64,000 bases of DNA, taken from contig CAYWRU010000012.1 of NCBI GenBank assembly GCA_964460795.1, forward strand, positions 1 to 64,000. Direction: 5' to 3'. The translations under genes and the position numbers were made by a program. Source of the DNA: CAZOOM01 sp964460795 (GTDB lineage Bacteria; Omnitrophota; Omnitrophia; Omnitrophales; Aquincolibacteriaceae). The notes beneath the pieces were generated by a model. It did no database searches, had not been told where the DNA came from, and saw only the letters and a program-made list of their open reading frames with translations. Shown one piece after another: positions 46,072 through 56,600 of the stretch (within the stretch, counting starts at the first letter, position 1; each line of letters starts with the position of its first letter).

Positions 46072-48172
46072 ACTCTTTTATTTTTTTCTGATGCTGTTAA
46101 CGGGAATGGTCTCTATGCCTTCCTCAGGTGTTTCGGTTTTTGCCGCTGAAGAAAAAAGCGCGGTGGATCGGGCTCGGGAACTTTCGGAAAAAAACAAAGA
46201 GTTAGTCGAAGAAAATAAAGCCTATGAAAATAAGATGCTCGATTACGTTAATCAAATAACCGTAAAAGAAAAACAGCTTGCAGAGCTAGGGAAGAAGCTG
46301 GGCAGCGCTCTGGATGAATTGAAGAGCTCTCAGGCAGAGGAAGCCGCTCAGGAGAACGAAGTCACTCGGTTAAAAGAAATTCAGGCCCAATACGAAGCGC
46401 AGACTGAGGAAGTGCAAAAACTTAAATTCGAGATTCAAAAACTTACCACTGATTTAGAGGCGCTTCAAAAAATTCAGGCTGATTATCAAGCTAGTCAGGA
46501 AACGATGAAGAAAAATGAGCTTGATAGCAAAATGGTGAGCCAGGAGAAGCGGGTGCTGGAGGATCAGCTTGAGAAAATGACAGCCGAGCTGGAAACGGTG
46601 AAGCAGGAGCGCTCGCTTTTAGAGAATTCCTTGAATGATGCCAAAAAAAATGAAGAAAAACAACGGGTTGAAACCCAGGTTTTTGACAGCCAAAAAGCCG
46701 CGTTTGAGACTGCGAAAGCCACGCTTGAAACGCGGATCAAGGCACTCAGTAGTGAAACAGAAGCATTGCAAAAAGAGCGGGATGGATTGAAAGCATCGCT
46801 TGAAACATTTCAAAAAAATGATGCGGCCTATGAAACCGAGCAAAAAAAGAATTCTGAAGAACGCGCGCGGCTTATTGCGGCCAAAAAGGAATTAGAGGAT
46901 AAGGCGGTATTGCTCAATCAAGAACTGGATAAACTTCGCAAAGAACGCGATGAGCTTTTAAAATCCAAAGATGCAGCAGAAAAAGATCAAGCGGGCTGGA
47001 GCGCTGAGAAAAAATCGCTCGAAGCTGCTCGGCAAAAGGTAGAAAAAGAAAAAACTGAGCTTGAGATTAAACTTAAAAAAGCATCTGCCGAATGGGAGGC
47101 TTTGAAAAAAAATCCTCCCACGAGCGCCTTGCCCAAGAAGGATCAGGCCTCAAGGTTTTTTGTGGAGGATGCTGAGGATTTGAAGAAGGAATCCAGGGCC
47201 GGGGCGGTCACGGAGGATCCGGAGCTCGCGGCAGCCTCTAAAACGCTTAATCAGATCCAAAAGGATCTAGCCGGAGCTGACGGGGCTCCTAAAGTTCAAA
47301 ATGTGACGGTTCCCGAGCCGGATTCAGGCAGTGAATTTCTGCTGGATAAAAGCGTCAGGCGCCCCAAACGAGAACGGCTTGCGGCCTGGCAGGCTCCGGG
47401 TCTTCAAGATTTAAGTGATCCATCGGATGTGCTCAAGGACACAGAAGTGGCTGTGCCGGATTCTTCAGGAGATCCGCGCATCCAGGAGGAACGTCTTAAG
47501 GACGCGCAATATTATTCAGAGCTACTTAAAGCAAAGACAGCAAGGTTGGAAGCTGAGAATGCTGAAAAAGACCGCAGCATTGAAAGACTTCGCGAGGAGT
47601 TAAGGGCTGCGGTTCGGAAGATGGAAAAGAAACAGCATGTTTTATCTCAGGAGTTACAGGAGGAACGAGAAGAAAATCAAGATCATTTTATTCAATCTCA
47701 AACACAGAATGAAAATCTGACAAAGGCGTCAAAAAAAGAAAAATCAAAAACGGTTTCTGGAGGTGAAGGGGCGAGACAGAAGGCTCTGTTGCAAAAGAAA
47801 ATCCAGGGACTCCGGGCGGATGCGCGAAAAGACCGGGAAGATTATTACTATAATTTGGGAGTCGTGTTGATGAGAGAGGGGCGCTTTAAAAAAGCGGCTT
47901 ATTTATTTGAAAAAGCCCTGCATTTAGATCCGCTTGATGCCTCAGCGCACTATAATTTAGGAATCCTTTATGACGATCATTTAGATGAACCCAAAAAGGC
48001 GATCCGGCATTACGAAGCCTTCCTAAAATTGAGCCGCAATCATGATCAGGTCCGGGATGTGGCCAAGTGGCTGAAGATCATTCAGGACTACTACGGATCA
48101 GGCGGCCGGATGAGCCGTGTTCAGTCTATGCGTCAGGCCGTGGAAGAGCTCTTCTTTACTGCACCGTATTAA
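46055..48172 (+). CDS. Coiled-coil and TPR protein of the secretion operon
   Basis: 705 residues. A signal peptide-like start (LFYFFLMLLTGMVSMPSS...VFAAEEK), then about 320 residues of nearly unbroken Lys/Glu/Gln-rich coiled coil, a low-complexity spacer, a second coiled coil (about 490-570), and a C-terminal TPR part (YYNLGVVLMREGRFKKAAYLFEKALHLDP; SAHYNLGILYDDH) at about 605-690. It overlaps gspD by 17 bases with GAGGAG upstream. Exported scaffold by inference, perhaps spanning the periplasm or holding the secretin or giant proteins. No enzymatic motif. Confidence 0.75.
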   Translation: MARTAKLFYFFLMLLTGMVSMPSSGVSVFAAEEKSAVDRARELSEKNKELVEENKAYENKMLDYVNQITVKEKQLAELGKKLGSALDELKSSQAEEAAQENEVTRLKEIQAQYEAQTEEVQKLKFEIQKLTTDLEALQKIQADYQASQETMKKNELDSKMVSQEKRVLEDQLEKMTAELETVKQERSLLENSLNDAKKNEEKQRVETQVFDSQKAAFETAKATLETRIKALSSETEALQKERDGLKASLETFQKNDAAYETEQKKNSEERARLIAAKKELEDKAVLLNQELDKLRKERDELLKSKDAAEKDQAGWSAEKKSLEAARQKVEKEKTELEIKLKKASAEWEALKKNPPTSALPKKDQASRFFVEDAEDLKKESRAGAVTEDPELAAASKTLNQIQKDLAGADGAPKVQNVTVPEPDSGSEFLLDKSVRRPKRERLAAWQAPGLQDLSDPSDVLKDTEVAVPDSSGDPRIQEERLKDAQYYSELLKAKTARLEAENAEKDRSIERLREELRAAVRKMEKKQHVLSQELQEEREENQDHFIQSQTQNENLTKASKKEKSKTVSGGEGARQKALLQKKIQGLRADARKDREDYYYNLGVVLMREGRFKKAAYLFEKALHLDPLDASAHYNLGILYDDHLDEPKKAIRHYEAFLKLSRNHDQVRDVAKWLKIIQDYYGSGGRMSRVQSMRQAVEELFFTAPY

Positions 48173-48318
48173 AATAAAAGGGATAAGGGAAAGGGGATAA
48201 GGGGTAGGGGAATAAAAAAATAAACTTTTTTATCTCTTCCCCTTCCCCCTATCCCTCACCCGTTTTCTCTTACCCCCTACCCCGTATCTCTCAACCGTTT
48301 TCCCTTATCCCTTTTATT
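48173..48318. repeat. Inverted repeat between convergent genes (GGGATAAG words)
   Basis: The outer arms are a perfect 20-bp inverted repeat, AATAAAAGGGATAAGGGAAA (48173-48192) and its complement at 48299-48318, touching the stop codons of both flanking genes. The inner arms repeat related words (GGGGATAAGG, GGGTAGGGG and the C-rich complements) with slips. It could end transcription in both directions, although no clean T-run exists. The G-runs could also favour quadruplexes. Confidence 0.75.
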
Positions 48319-49675
48319 ATTCTTCAATGAGGTAGACGCTGTAGGGGAGTTTTTTGGCGCGCTTCTTGACGTTGATGGAATGTTCCAACACATCTTCAAA
48401 GCTGTGATAGGGCCGCTTGGCGTTCGAAATGCCGGCGAGCGAAATGGACATAAGGGGCTGGCGTTTCAGTTCTCCTTCATCGGAAATAGAATAAGAGCGC
48501 GCATCTTTTCCTAAAAAATAGCCGCGTGCCAAATCTTCGGCAGAATAAAAATCCTTGAGACTCTCATCAAATCGGGAGCAGACTGCTTTTGCAATCCTTT
48601 CAGCCTGCGAAACCTCGAGCACCAAAATAAAATCATCGCCGCCTTGATGGCCCACGAAACTTTGGCCTTCCACTTCCTTAGCAATTTGAGTCAGAAGATG
48701 AGCGGTGTGACGAAGCACGTCATCTCCCTTGGCAAGTCCGTACTCGTCGTTAAAGGCCTTGAAGTGATCAATGTCTGCGTGAAAGAAAACAAATTTCATA
48801 TCGTCATTGATGCGGCGGTTGACTTCTTCCCGGATGATCTGGTTTCCCGGGAGCTGCGTGAGAGGATTGGCATCTCCCGCGGCGTGCGTGGTGATTAGCA
48901 TGGCCTGGCTCATGCGGTTGAAGCTGGAGGCCAGGAGTTCAATTTCATCTCCGGATTTAATCAAAACGCGTTTCCCCAAATTTCCTTCCAGGATTTCCCG
49001 GCAGGCGCGGTTCATGGCAAGCACCGGCCGCACAATATGAAATGAAAGTGCAAAAGCAAATGCCAGCGCAACCAGAACAGAAATTAATACAGCAATTAAA
49101 AGAAGCCGCGAAGTCTGGATTAAGGTTTGAACGGGTGCGGTATACGGAAAGCAACCAACGGCCACTACAAATTGATTCGTGTTCGGATGACGGAAGGGGA
49201 TATAGGCGCAGAGCTCTTGGGGAGAGCCTTCCAGATTAAGATGGTAGGGCGTGCCGTCCCGCATCAAGGAGAGACTTTTTTGAATCTGAAGGATTTCATC
49301 CGTTGGAATCGGAGCAGGCGATTTTAAAGCTGCGGATTTATTCAGATTTTGATAGGTGAAAAGGGAGAGTCCCTTAGCAGGATCAATGAGATCCAGAGAA
49401 AGGGCTCCGGAGTCATGCGAAAGATTTTGTCGCAGATTTTGAAGCGAAACATCCAACGCAGTGCCGGCGGAATCAATTGTGGCAGAAGCTTCGCTTGCGA
49501 GCAGTTGGGTGGCGGTAATGGCCAGGTAACGCTCATGCTGGCGCTGGCCTTCGCTTTCATTGGTGATGATAAGACAGGCCAGCAGGATAAGTGCAGTTAA
49601 GACAGGAAGAAGTGTGTAGATGGAAATTCGAATGAAGAGCGGTTGTACGTGCCTGATTTTCTTTTTCTTCGCCAT
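48317..49675 (-). CDS. HAMP-GGDEF protein, diguanylate cyclase-like (GGDDF)
   Basis: 452 residues from ATG 49675 (a TTG at 49699 would add eight). Two transmembrane helices (about 18-40 and 190-212) enclose an extracytoplasmic sensor domain; a HAMP domain follows (VRPVLAMNRACREIL, GDEIELLASSFNRM), then a GGDEF-type domain with metal-binding Asp in FFHADIDHFKAFND and active loop GHQGGDDF. The loop has GGDDF, an Asp for Glu at the fourth position. Such variants may be weak or inactive; LGKDARSYSI is an unusual insert. Probably makes or senses cyclic di-GMP; MshEN domains in the window are possible receivers. Confidence 0.85.
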   Translation of the reverse strand: MAKKKKIRHVQPLFIRISIYTLLPVLTALILLACLIITNESEGQRQHERYLAITATQLLASEASATIDSAGTALDVSLQNLRQNLSHDSGALSLDLIDPAKGLSLFTYQNLNKSAALKSPAPIPTDEILQIQKSLSLMRDGTPYHLNLEGSPQELCAYIPFRHPNTNQFVVAVGCFPYTAPVQTLIQTSRLLLIAVLISVLVALAFAFALSFHIVRPVLAMNRACREILEGNLGKRVLIKSGDEIELLASSFNRMSQAMLITTHAAGDANPLTQLPGNQIIREEVNRRINDDMKFVFFHADIDHFKAFNDEYGLAKGDDVLRHTAHLLTQIAKEVEGQSFVGHQGGDDFILVLEVSQAERIAKAVCSRFDESLKDFYSAEDLARGYFLGKDARSYSISDEGELKRQPLMSISLAGISNAKRPYHSFEDVLEHSINVKKRAKKLPYSVYLIEE

Positions 49676-49750
49676 AAAATCCCAGGGGTTGGATAACAAC
49701 TGTCATCATGTTACTCTGCATTTTTCTTCATTTCAAGGAGCAATAACAGT

Positions 49751-49974
49751 AGCAGTAGCAAGAGCAGGAAGCAGCCGCGGTACACGATATACAAAAGATC
49801 GTGACCGCGCAGTCCTTGCGCATGGGCGCAAGGGCAGGAGCGGGAGCAAGATCAAGGAGCAGTAGCAAGAGCAGGAAGCAGCCGCGGTACACGATATACA
49901 AAAGATCGTGACCGCGCAGTCCTTGCGCATGGGCGCAAGGGCAGGAGCGGGAGCAAGAGCAAGGAGCAGTAGCA
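49751..49974. repeat. 107-bp tandem repeat, two copies plus 10 bases
   Basis: Copy 1 is 49751-49857 and copy 2 49858-49964, with one base difference (AAGATC / AAGAGC), then a partial third start. Each unit has two strong hairpins: CGCGGT-a-CACGAT...ATCGTG-a-CCGCG and CCTTGCGC-atgg-GCGCAAGG. AGCAGG/GCAGGAGC words fill the rest. No gene; it lies between the upstream ends of the GGDEF gene and the 3' end of the four-helix-bundle gene. Confidence 0.9.
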
Positions 49975-49979
49975 GAAAA

Positions 49980-50369
49980 TTATAAGTCAGAATCCAATTT
50001 TAAATTGACACACTGAATCATTCGGCCGAGCATTTTACCAATTTCATTATAACCGGACACCAATACTTGATGTTTTGGAGCAAATAGATAACCACAATCA
50101 AGGGCAAGATCCAGCCAAACTTGAGTTTCGGCAGTTTCGCCATCAATATCTGTAAGCTTGTGTGCGTAAAGCTTTGGATATTTAATTTTTCTGAAGGCTT
50201 CTGCCAAATTTGCAGCCACGCTTCGGGATGAACGACGAATTTGATCGGTTAGAGAATAACGTTCTTCTGGAGGAAAAGATTTTGTTATCCAAAAAATCTC
50301 CATGGCGAGTTGATAGGCTAATTGATAAACCTTCAAGTCCTTATAGCCATTTTTAAAGTTGGAGCCCAT
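49980..50369 (-). CDS. Four-helix-bundle protein of the 23S-IVP family
   Basis: 129 residues: YKDLKVYQLAYQLAMEIFWI, FPPEERYSLTDQIRRSSRSV, AANLAEAFRK, LDLALDCGYL, GKMLGRMIQ. These are the marks of the family named from proteins encoded in 23S rRNA intervening sequences; the accessory Avd proteins of diversity-generating retroelements are relatives. No 23S rRNA, reverse transcriptase or variable repeat is nearby, so its role is unknown. Base composition is more AT-rich than its neighbours. It is flanked by inverted GCAGGAGC/GCTCCTGC arrays. No clear ribosome binding site. Confidence 0.88.
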   Translation of the reverse strand: MGSNFKNGYKDLKVYQLAYQLAMEIFWITKSFPPEERYSLTDQIRRSSRSVAANLAEAFRKIKYPKLYAHKLTDIDGETAETQVWLDLALDCGYLFAPKHQVLVSGYNEIGKMLGRMIQCVNLKLDSDL

Positions 50370-50696
50370 AGATAAAGAATAGCAATAATATATAATAAAT
50401 ACAATATATAATTAATTTTTATAAATATTAGTTGGTGCTTTTCTCTATAGTGCCGTCATTTTTTTTGCTCCTGCGAATTGCTTGCTCCTGCTCCTTTAAT
50501 AGGAATCGTTTATAAATTTATAGCAAGATATAATATCCAGGATTAATTGATTGTATCAAAGGCCACGGGTGCTACTATTTCTATAGATGCCGCGCATCCA
50601 CTCTATATTTATAGTTCATAGTCTGTCTGCAGTTATAGATATTATGAAGGGATGAGACCGTGCTTGGTGAGATCGCAAGAAGGGAAAAGAGGATTG
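50370..50696. other. AT-rich noncoding region between divergent genes
   Basis: Very AT-rich from 50370 to about 50440 (TATATAATAAATA), then two GCTCCTGC words (50467, 50484), a palindrome TATAAATTTATA and further AT-rich text. A weak promoter-like pair TTGTAT / TACTAT with a 16-base spacer sits near 50552-50579. The ribosome binding site AGAGGA lies just before the ATG at 50697. No ORF of note; it probably holds promoters for both flanking genes. Confidence 0.45.
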
Positions 50697-53600
50697 ATGG
50701 ATAAAAAGAGCAACAAGAAAAGCAAAGAGCAAAAGCACTGGGGCAGGAGCACAAAGGCAGGAGCACCCAAGAAATCTATTTTTACTTACTGCTCCTGCAC
50801 TCTGCTCCTGCTTACATTCCTGCTTGTGGTTGCCAAACCGCTTCTCCAGGCTGCGACGATCAATTGGGCTTTTACCAATCCCGCACTTTATGTTTACGAT
50901 GCCGCAAAAATTATTGTCTCCGGAACTACGGCTGAACTTCGCAATGTTTTCCCCCTTGTCTCAGATGATACCCAGGCCGAATTTGACGCCGGAACTTATA
51001 CCCAATCCTCCTGGCAAACCAGCAAAGTGGCTATTGATCCTTCCGTGATGCCCCACACCAAAACTTTAATGAACGGCCTTGTTGGGCTATGGAACCTTGA
51101 CGAAACCTCCGGCACGTCTTCCTATGACTACGCAGGCGGCTACACCGGAACGCACATCTCCAGCCCCACGATTGTGGATTCAAAATCAGCAGGATTTGGA
51201 AAAGCCATTGATTTCGCGGGCAATAACTACATTTCCGTTGCCGACACTTCGGCCCTTGATATGGGAACCGGCGATTTCAGCGTTGCTTTCTGGGTTAATT
51301 TTGATGGCGCTACGGGACTAGCCAGAAGGATTCTTGCCAAATTTGACGGTGGAACAGGATGGAATCTTATTCACCGCAGCGCGGATGACGTAGAATTTAT
51401 TACGCAAGAAACCGATAATACCAACCAGACCAAGTGCGATACCCTTGCAACTTTCACCGATGGGACTTGGTATCACTTCGTTGCCGTGCGCCAGGGGACC
51501 ACAGTCAAAGTTTATGTCAATGGAAGCACATCTACAGGATGTTCTGCTACTAATACGGCGCGTAATGTTACAAACGCGCAGGTACTTAGTCTGGGTTGCT
51601 ATGACGCGGGTGGCGGGTTTAATAACTGTCTGCCCGGAACCTTGGATGAAGTCGCCCTTTACAACCGCGCGCTTACCGATGCAGAAATCACCGCACTTTA
51701 TACTGCCACTCGAAGCTTTAAGATTTCCAAAAACCTTCCGGTTGAAAAGGAAATTCCGGGAATGGTCAGTTTGTGGCAATTGGATGAAGGCTCAGGACAA
51801 ACGGCTGGGGATTTTAACGGAGTCAGCACCGGCACGCTTGGCGCTACAAGCGGCAGTGAATCCTCAGACCCAGCTTGGGTGACATCCGGCTACCGGGTGG
51901 GAAGCGGCGCACTCCGTTTTGACGGTTCGGATGATAAAGTCATGCTGAGTGACAGCGCATCGCTTTCTCCTGGAACAGGAGACTGCACAGTGTCCGCATG
52001 GATTTATAGCGAGGATAACACCAATCCCCAGTATGTTTTTATCAATCAAGGAGCCAGCGGAGCTAATATTTCGCTTCTGAATTCAAGCGGATCCCGTTTT
52101 GCTTTCACTGTCTATGACGGGACCAATTCAGCTTCGGCAACGACTCCCAACAATTATTATGTAACGGGCCGTTGGTATCATATGGTCGGAGTCAAAAAGG
52201 CAACGACAGCCTATCTTTATATAAACGGTGCTTTGGTTGCTTCGGCTGCGAACGCCTCTCTTGGAAGTCTGACTTTAGGGGATGGGCCTGTTCCTCATAT
52301 CGGTGCCAATGCTTTTGGCGGAAGTCCTTTTTATGGAAGAATTGATAACGTATCGTATTTCAACCGCGTGCTGAATGAAGATGAAATTCTGGCCCTTTAC
52401 CGAAGCCGCGGACAATATCAGTCAACCATCGGTAATGCCGGAGCGGCTGCGCCGACCTGGCAATCCGCGCGCTACACCGCCTCCGTCCCTTACGGACGGC
52501 CTTTTGACCGGCCTCCGGTTCACTACTGGAATTTTGAACAGGGAACAGGAACTGCGACGGATCTTATAGGATCTAATCACGGCACAATGACGGGCGGCGC
52601 CTCCTGGTCGGACACTGTTCCGTCACCGCTTGCTTTTTCAGATACCAAATCCATTTACATGAACGGAGATGATCAATATGTTGCGCTTGGAACAGTTTCC
52701 GAGCTTTCCGGTGCCTCCAAAATTTCCGTTTCTGCCTGGGTCAAGCGGACCGGATCCCAGGACGCAGGGGCCATTCTTTCCCGATACACGAACACCTCCG
52801 ATTATTTTGAGATCTGTGAAGGAACTTCGGTAGCGGGAGGCAATGACGACTTTTTTATCAAAATTGCGACTGGCGGGACTTCGGCAGGCAGTACCTATAC
52901 TACAGGCAATTGGCTTCCTTTAAACACTTGGACCCATATGGTGTTTACTTTTGATGGATCGCTTGCCACAGATCAACGCCCCAAAATTTATACCAATGGA
53001 ATTTTGCGTGCATGGTCAGGTTCGCCTTCCACCGTGCCTTCAACGCTTCATTCTCAATCTGCTTCCACACGAGTGGGTGACAGCGTTCTTACCAATGCCA
53101 ATTTTATCGGAAATATCGATGAAGTCGCGATCTATGATTACGTTTTGCGGGACGATGAAATTGCCCGGCTGGGTATTGGAGCCAAAAAACCGTATGTACC
53201 TTCGGATAATTATGAAAAAGATCTGGTTGGAGTTTGGCGTTTGGATAATGATGGAAATGACAGCACCTCCATTTCCAATGGAACAGAAAATAATATGTCC
53301 TATGTGCCTGGAATCTTCGGGGCCGCCGGGTCTTTTAATGGAAGCTCTTCCTATATCAATGTGCCGGATGTGACGGACCTGAATATTACCACCAAACTTA
53401 TCACCGTCTCAGCCTGGATCCGGACCGGCACTGTTTCAAAGTCCATTCTATCCAAAGGCACAACCGGTTCTTCGGGATATGAAATCGCCATTGATGCCTC
53501 GGGCTATGCAGTTTTCAAAAAAGGAGGAGTTTCTCTGACGGGAACAACGGTCCTTACAGATTTTCAGTGGCATCATGTTTTGGGCACCACGAATTCCAGC

Positions 53601-56600
53601 GGTAACATGTTTTTGTACGTGGACGGTGCAGCAGAAAATTCAAATGCAAACACCGCGAACTTTTCAACTTCCAGCGGTGTGGCGCTTAAGATCGGATCCA
53701 ACAGCGCGAACGCCTATTTCAACGGCATCATCGATGAAGCCACGGTGTTTAAGGCCGGAGTCACGGCCTCTCAAGCCCTTGAGATTTATAAACGCGGTGC
53801 GGAAAGAGTCAAACTGCAGGTCAGGGTCGACACCGATTCCGGAATGGGAAATGATAATGACTGGACCGGCGGCGGAACGCCGGACACCGGAGCTTCTTCG
53901 GTTTGGCATTTTAATCATTCCTCGGGAACAAACGTGACAGATTCCGCGGGCAGTAATACGGGAACTCTGAGCGGCTCAGGTTATACCTGGGTTAGCGGAA
54001 AAATCGGAAATGCTGTAACGCTTGGCGGGGCAACAAGCGATGTGGTGAGCGTCTCGCCTTCGGCGGCTTCGCAAAGTACTTACACCATTTCCCTTTGGTA
54101 TAAAACTACGGGGACCTCACAAAAAACCTTATATTCAGAAGGGAATACGGGGAATTCAACGCCTCAAATGTATTTAACTCAAAATGGTTCTAGCAGTGAT
54201 ATCTTCTTCACCCATGCAGACGATGCCGGGAATTTCAGATCTTGCAGCTCATCCGCGGGAATTTCTAATGACGGTGCCTGGCATCACGCGGCAGTGGTTA
54301 AAGAAAGTGCAAGTGTTTATAAACTTTACCGGGATGGGATTTCAGTCTCTCCCTGCAATGGCGGGGGAGCAAGCGTCGGTACGACCACTGCCAATGCAGC
54401 GAAAATTGGAGCTCGTCAAAACGGAGCGACCGTTCAGGATTATTTTGCAGGATCGATTGATGAAGCGGTGATTTATCCGCGGGCACTTTCCGGCACGGAG
54501 GTCTGGAAACTTTATGAATCCGGAAATTTTATCACGCGCCAGGACGGAGAATTCCTTTCCGCACTTCCCAAAGTTCAGTATGTCCAGTACCGCACCACTT
54601 TTGAAACTTTGGATGAGGCGCTGAGTCCGGACATTCAATCCGTAACGCTCGTGGCTTCGGGAGTGTATCCCAAAGATAATCCTGTGATTACACCGTCCAC
54701 GGCTCAATCTTTTAATTATGTTACGAGTTTTGCCGAGACTGCGACCAAGCCTGCAAATACAGAAATTAAATATATCCTGACTCCGAATAATGGAACGGAT
54801 TGGTATTACCATAATGGATCCAACTGGGTGGCGTCCAATCAAACCTACGCTCAGGCGAATACAGCCTCAGCTATTAACACCAACATTGCTTCTTTCGATA
54901 ATCAGGCGTATTCGGACTCCAAAATTCCTGCGAATAGTACCGGCAATTTTAACTGGAAGGCATTCTTAAGTTCCACCAATGCCACGGCCACTCCGCAGCT
55001 TACTCAAGTTTCTTCGGGTGTTGAAGCCGGAACAATTACCGTGGCGTATCCGAACGGATCAGAAGTCCTTAAAGCTGGATCTGCAAAACCTATTTACTGG
55101 ACGACCACGGGTACGGTCCCGAATGATCTTACGCTGGAATATTCTATAGATGGACTGAATTACACCAGTCTTTCCACTACGGTATCTGCCGCCACTCACA
55201 ATGAGGAAAAAATCTCCGGTGCAGTCGGCGTGTGGCATTTGGATGGGGGAACGAGTGGACCTATCACAAATGGAACTACCGTTGGTTTTGGAGACTCCGC
55301 AGGAACTAACAACGGAACGGCAAGCAATGGCAATGCCAGCGGCATGGCCTGGACCACTGGAAAGGTTACGGGAAGCGGCGCGGTTTCATTTGATGGGACG
55401 GATGATTATGTCAGTGTTCCGCATTCTGCGAGTTTGAGTCCCACGAGTGCGGTAACGGTCATGGCCTGGGTCAAACCCACGGCAACAAGAATTCACGACT
55501 ATGTGGACAAGGGAAGAGACTACCATCTCTTTTTGAATGCCTCAAATATTTTGGCCTTTGAAGTGACCAATCTAGCGGGTACAACGGATAGCACTGGCGG
55601 ATCTGCGGTGAGCACCGGATCCTGGAGTCATATTGCAGGAACTTTTGACGGCACAACCGGAAAATTTGCAGTTTATTTAAACGGAGCTTTAAGCGGCAGT
55701 AAAATTTCTTCTACCGTGTTGGATGTGCGCAATTCTACCAGTGCCTTAACCATTGGAAATGGTTGGTTTTCTGGATTGATATCCGGCTCCGCGGATGATG
55801 TGGCGGTATTTAACCGCGCGCTTTCGGCCCAGGAAATCAAGGCCATCAATGATATGGGAGTCAACGCTGGTTACGTCATGACCGTGCCGTCAATTTTAAG
55901 CAATACGGTGACGGTGCGAGCTCGTTCTGCAAGTGCGGTAGTCATCACGGATGTTTCCAATGCAAATTTTTCAATCACTGATTTAAATATTGTCGCTCCG
56001 AACGGTGCGGAGCAAATTCGTTCGAATTCCACTTACACCATTTCCTGGGCAGGTCAGGCCAATGTTCCGAATGACATCATCCTTGAATATTCCACCAACA
56101 GCGGATCCAGTTTCTCAGCAATTTCCGGTGCCACAGGCCTGAATGCAAATGGTGCAGATACCGGTGTTTATACGGATCCGGCCACACTGTCCGGAACCGT
56201 GGCGGTTTGGCATTTTGACGGCGGTACCTCGGGATCCATTGCCAATGGAACGACCACCGGACTCACGGACGCGGCAGGCGGAAACAATAATGGAACGGCA
56301 GGGAATTCCAATGGAACCGGCATGGCCTGGACCACGGGAAAACTTTCAGGCGCTGTCCAATTTGACGGTGTTGATGATTACATTTCATTTTCTGATACCG
56401 GCCTTCCAACCGGAACCAGTGCACGGACCATCGCGCTTTGGGTCAAATGTGTTTCTTGCATTTCGACGAATTATGCTTTGTTTGATTATGGGACTGGGAA
56501 TGCCGGATATATTCAGGTTGTAAGCGGTGGAACTGTTTCCTGGGAAGGTGTGACCGGGGTCGGAACAACGACGGCTCTGACTAATGGAACCTGGCGCCAT

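Noticed and set aside
49751..49974. A CRISPR array or attachment site in the 107-bp repeat
   Set aside because: There are only two adjacent copies without spacers and no cas or integrase gene.
49980..50369. A diversity-generating retroelement, because the protein resembles Avd
   Set aside because: No reverse transcriptase, template repeat or variable repeat was seen nearby; the broader 23S-IVP family fits without it.
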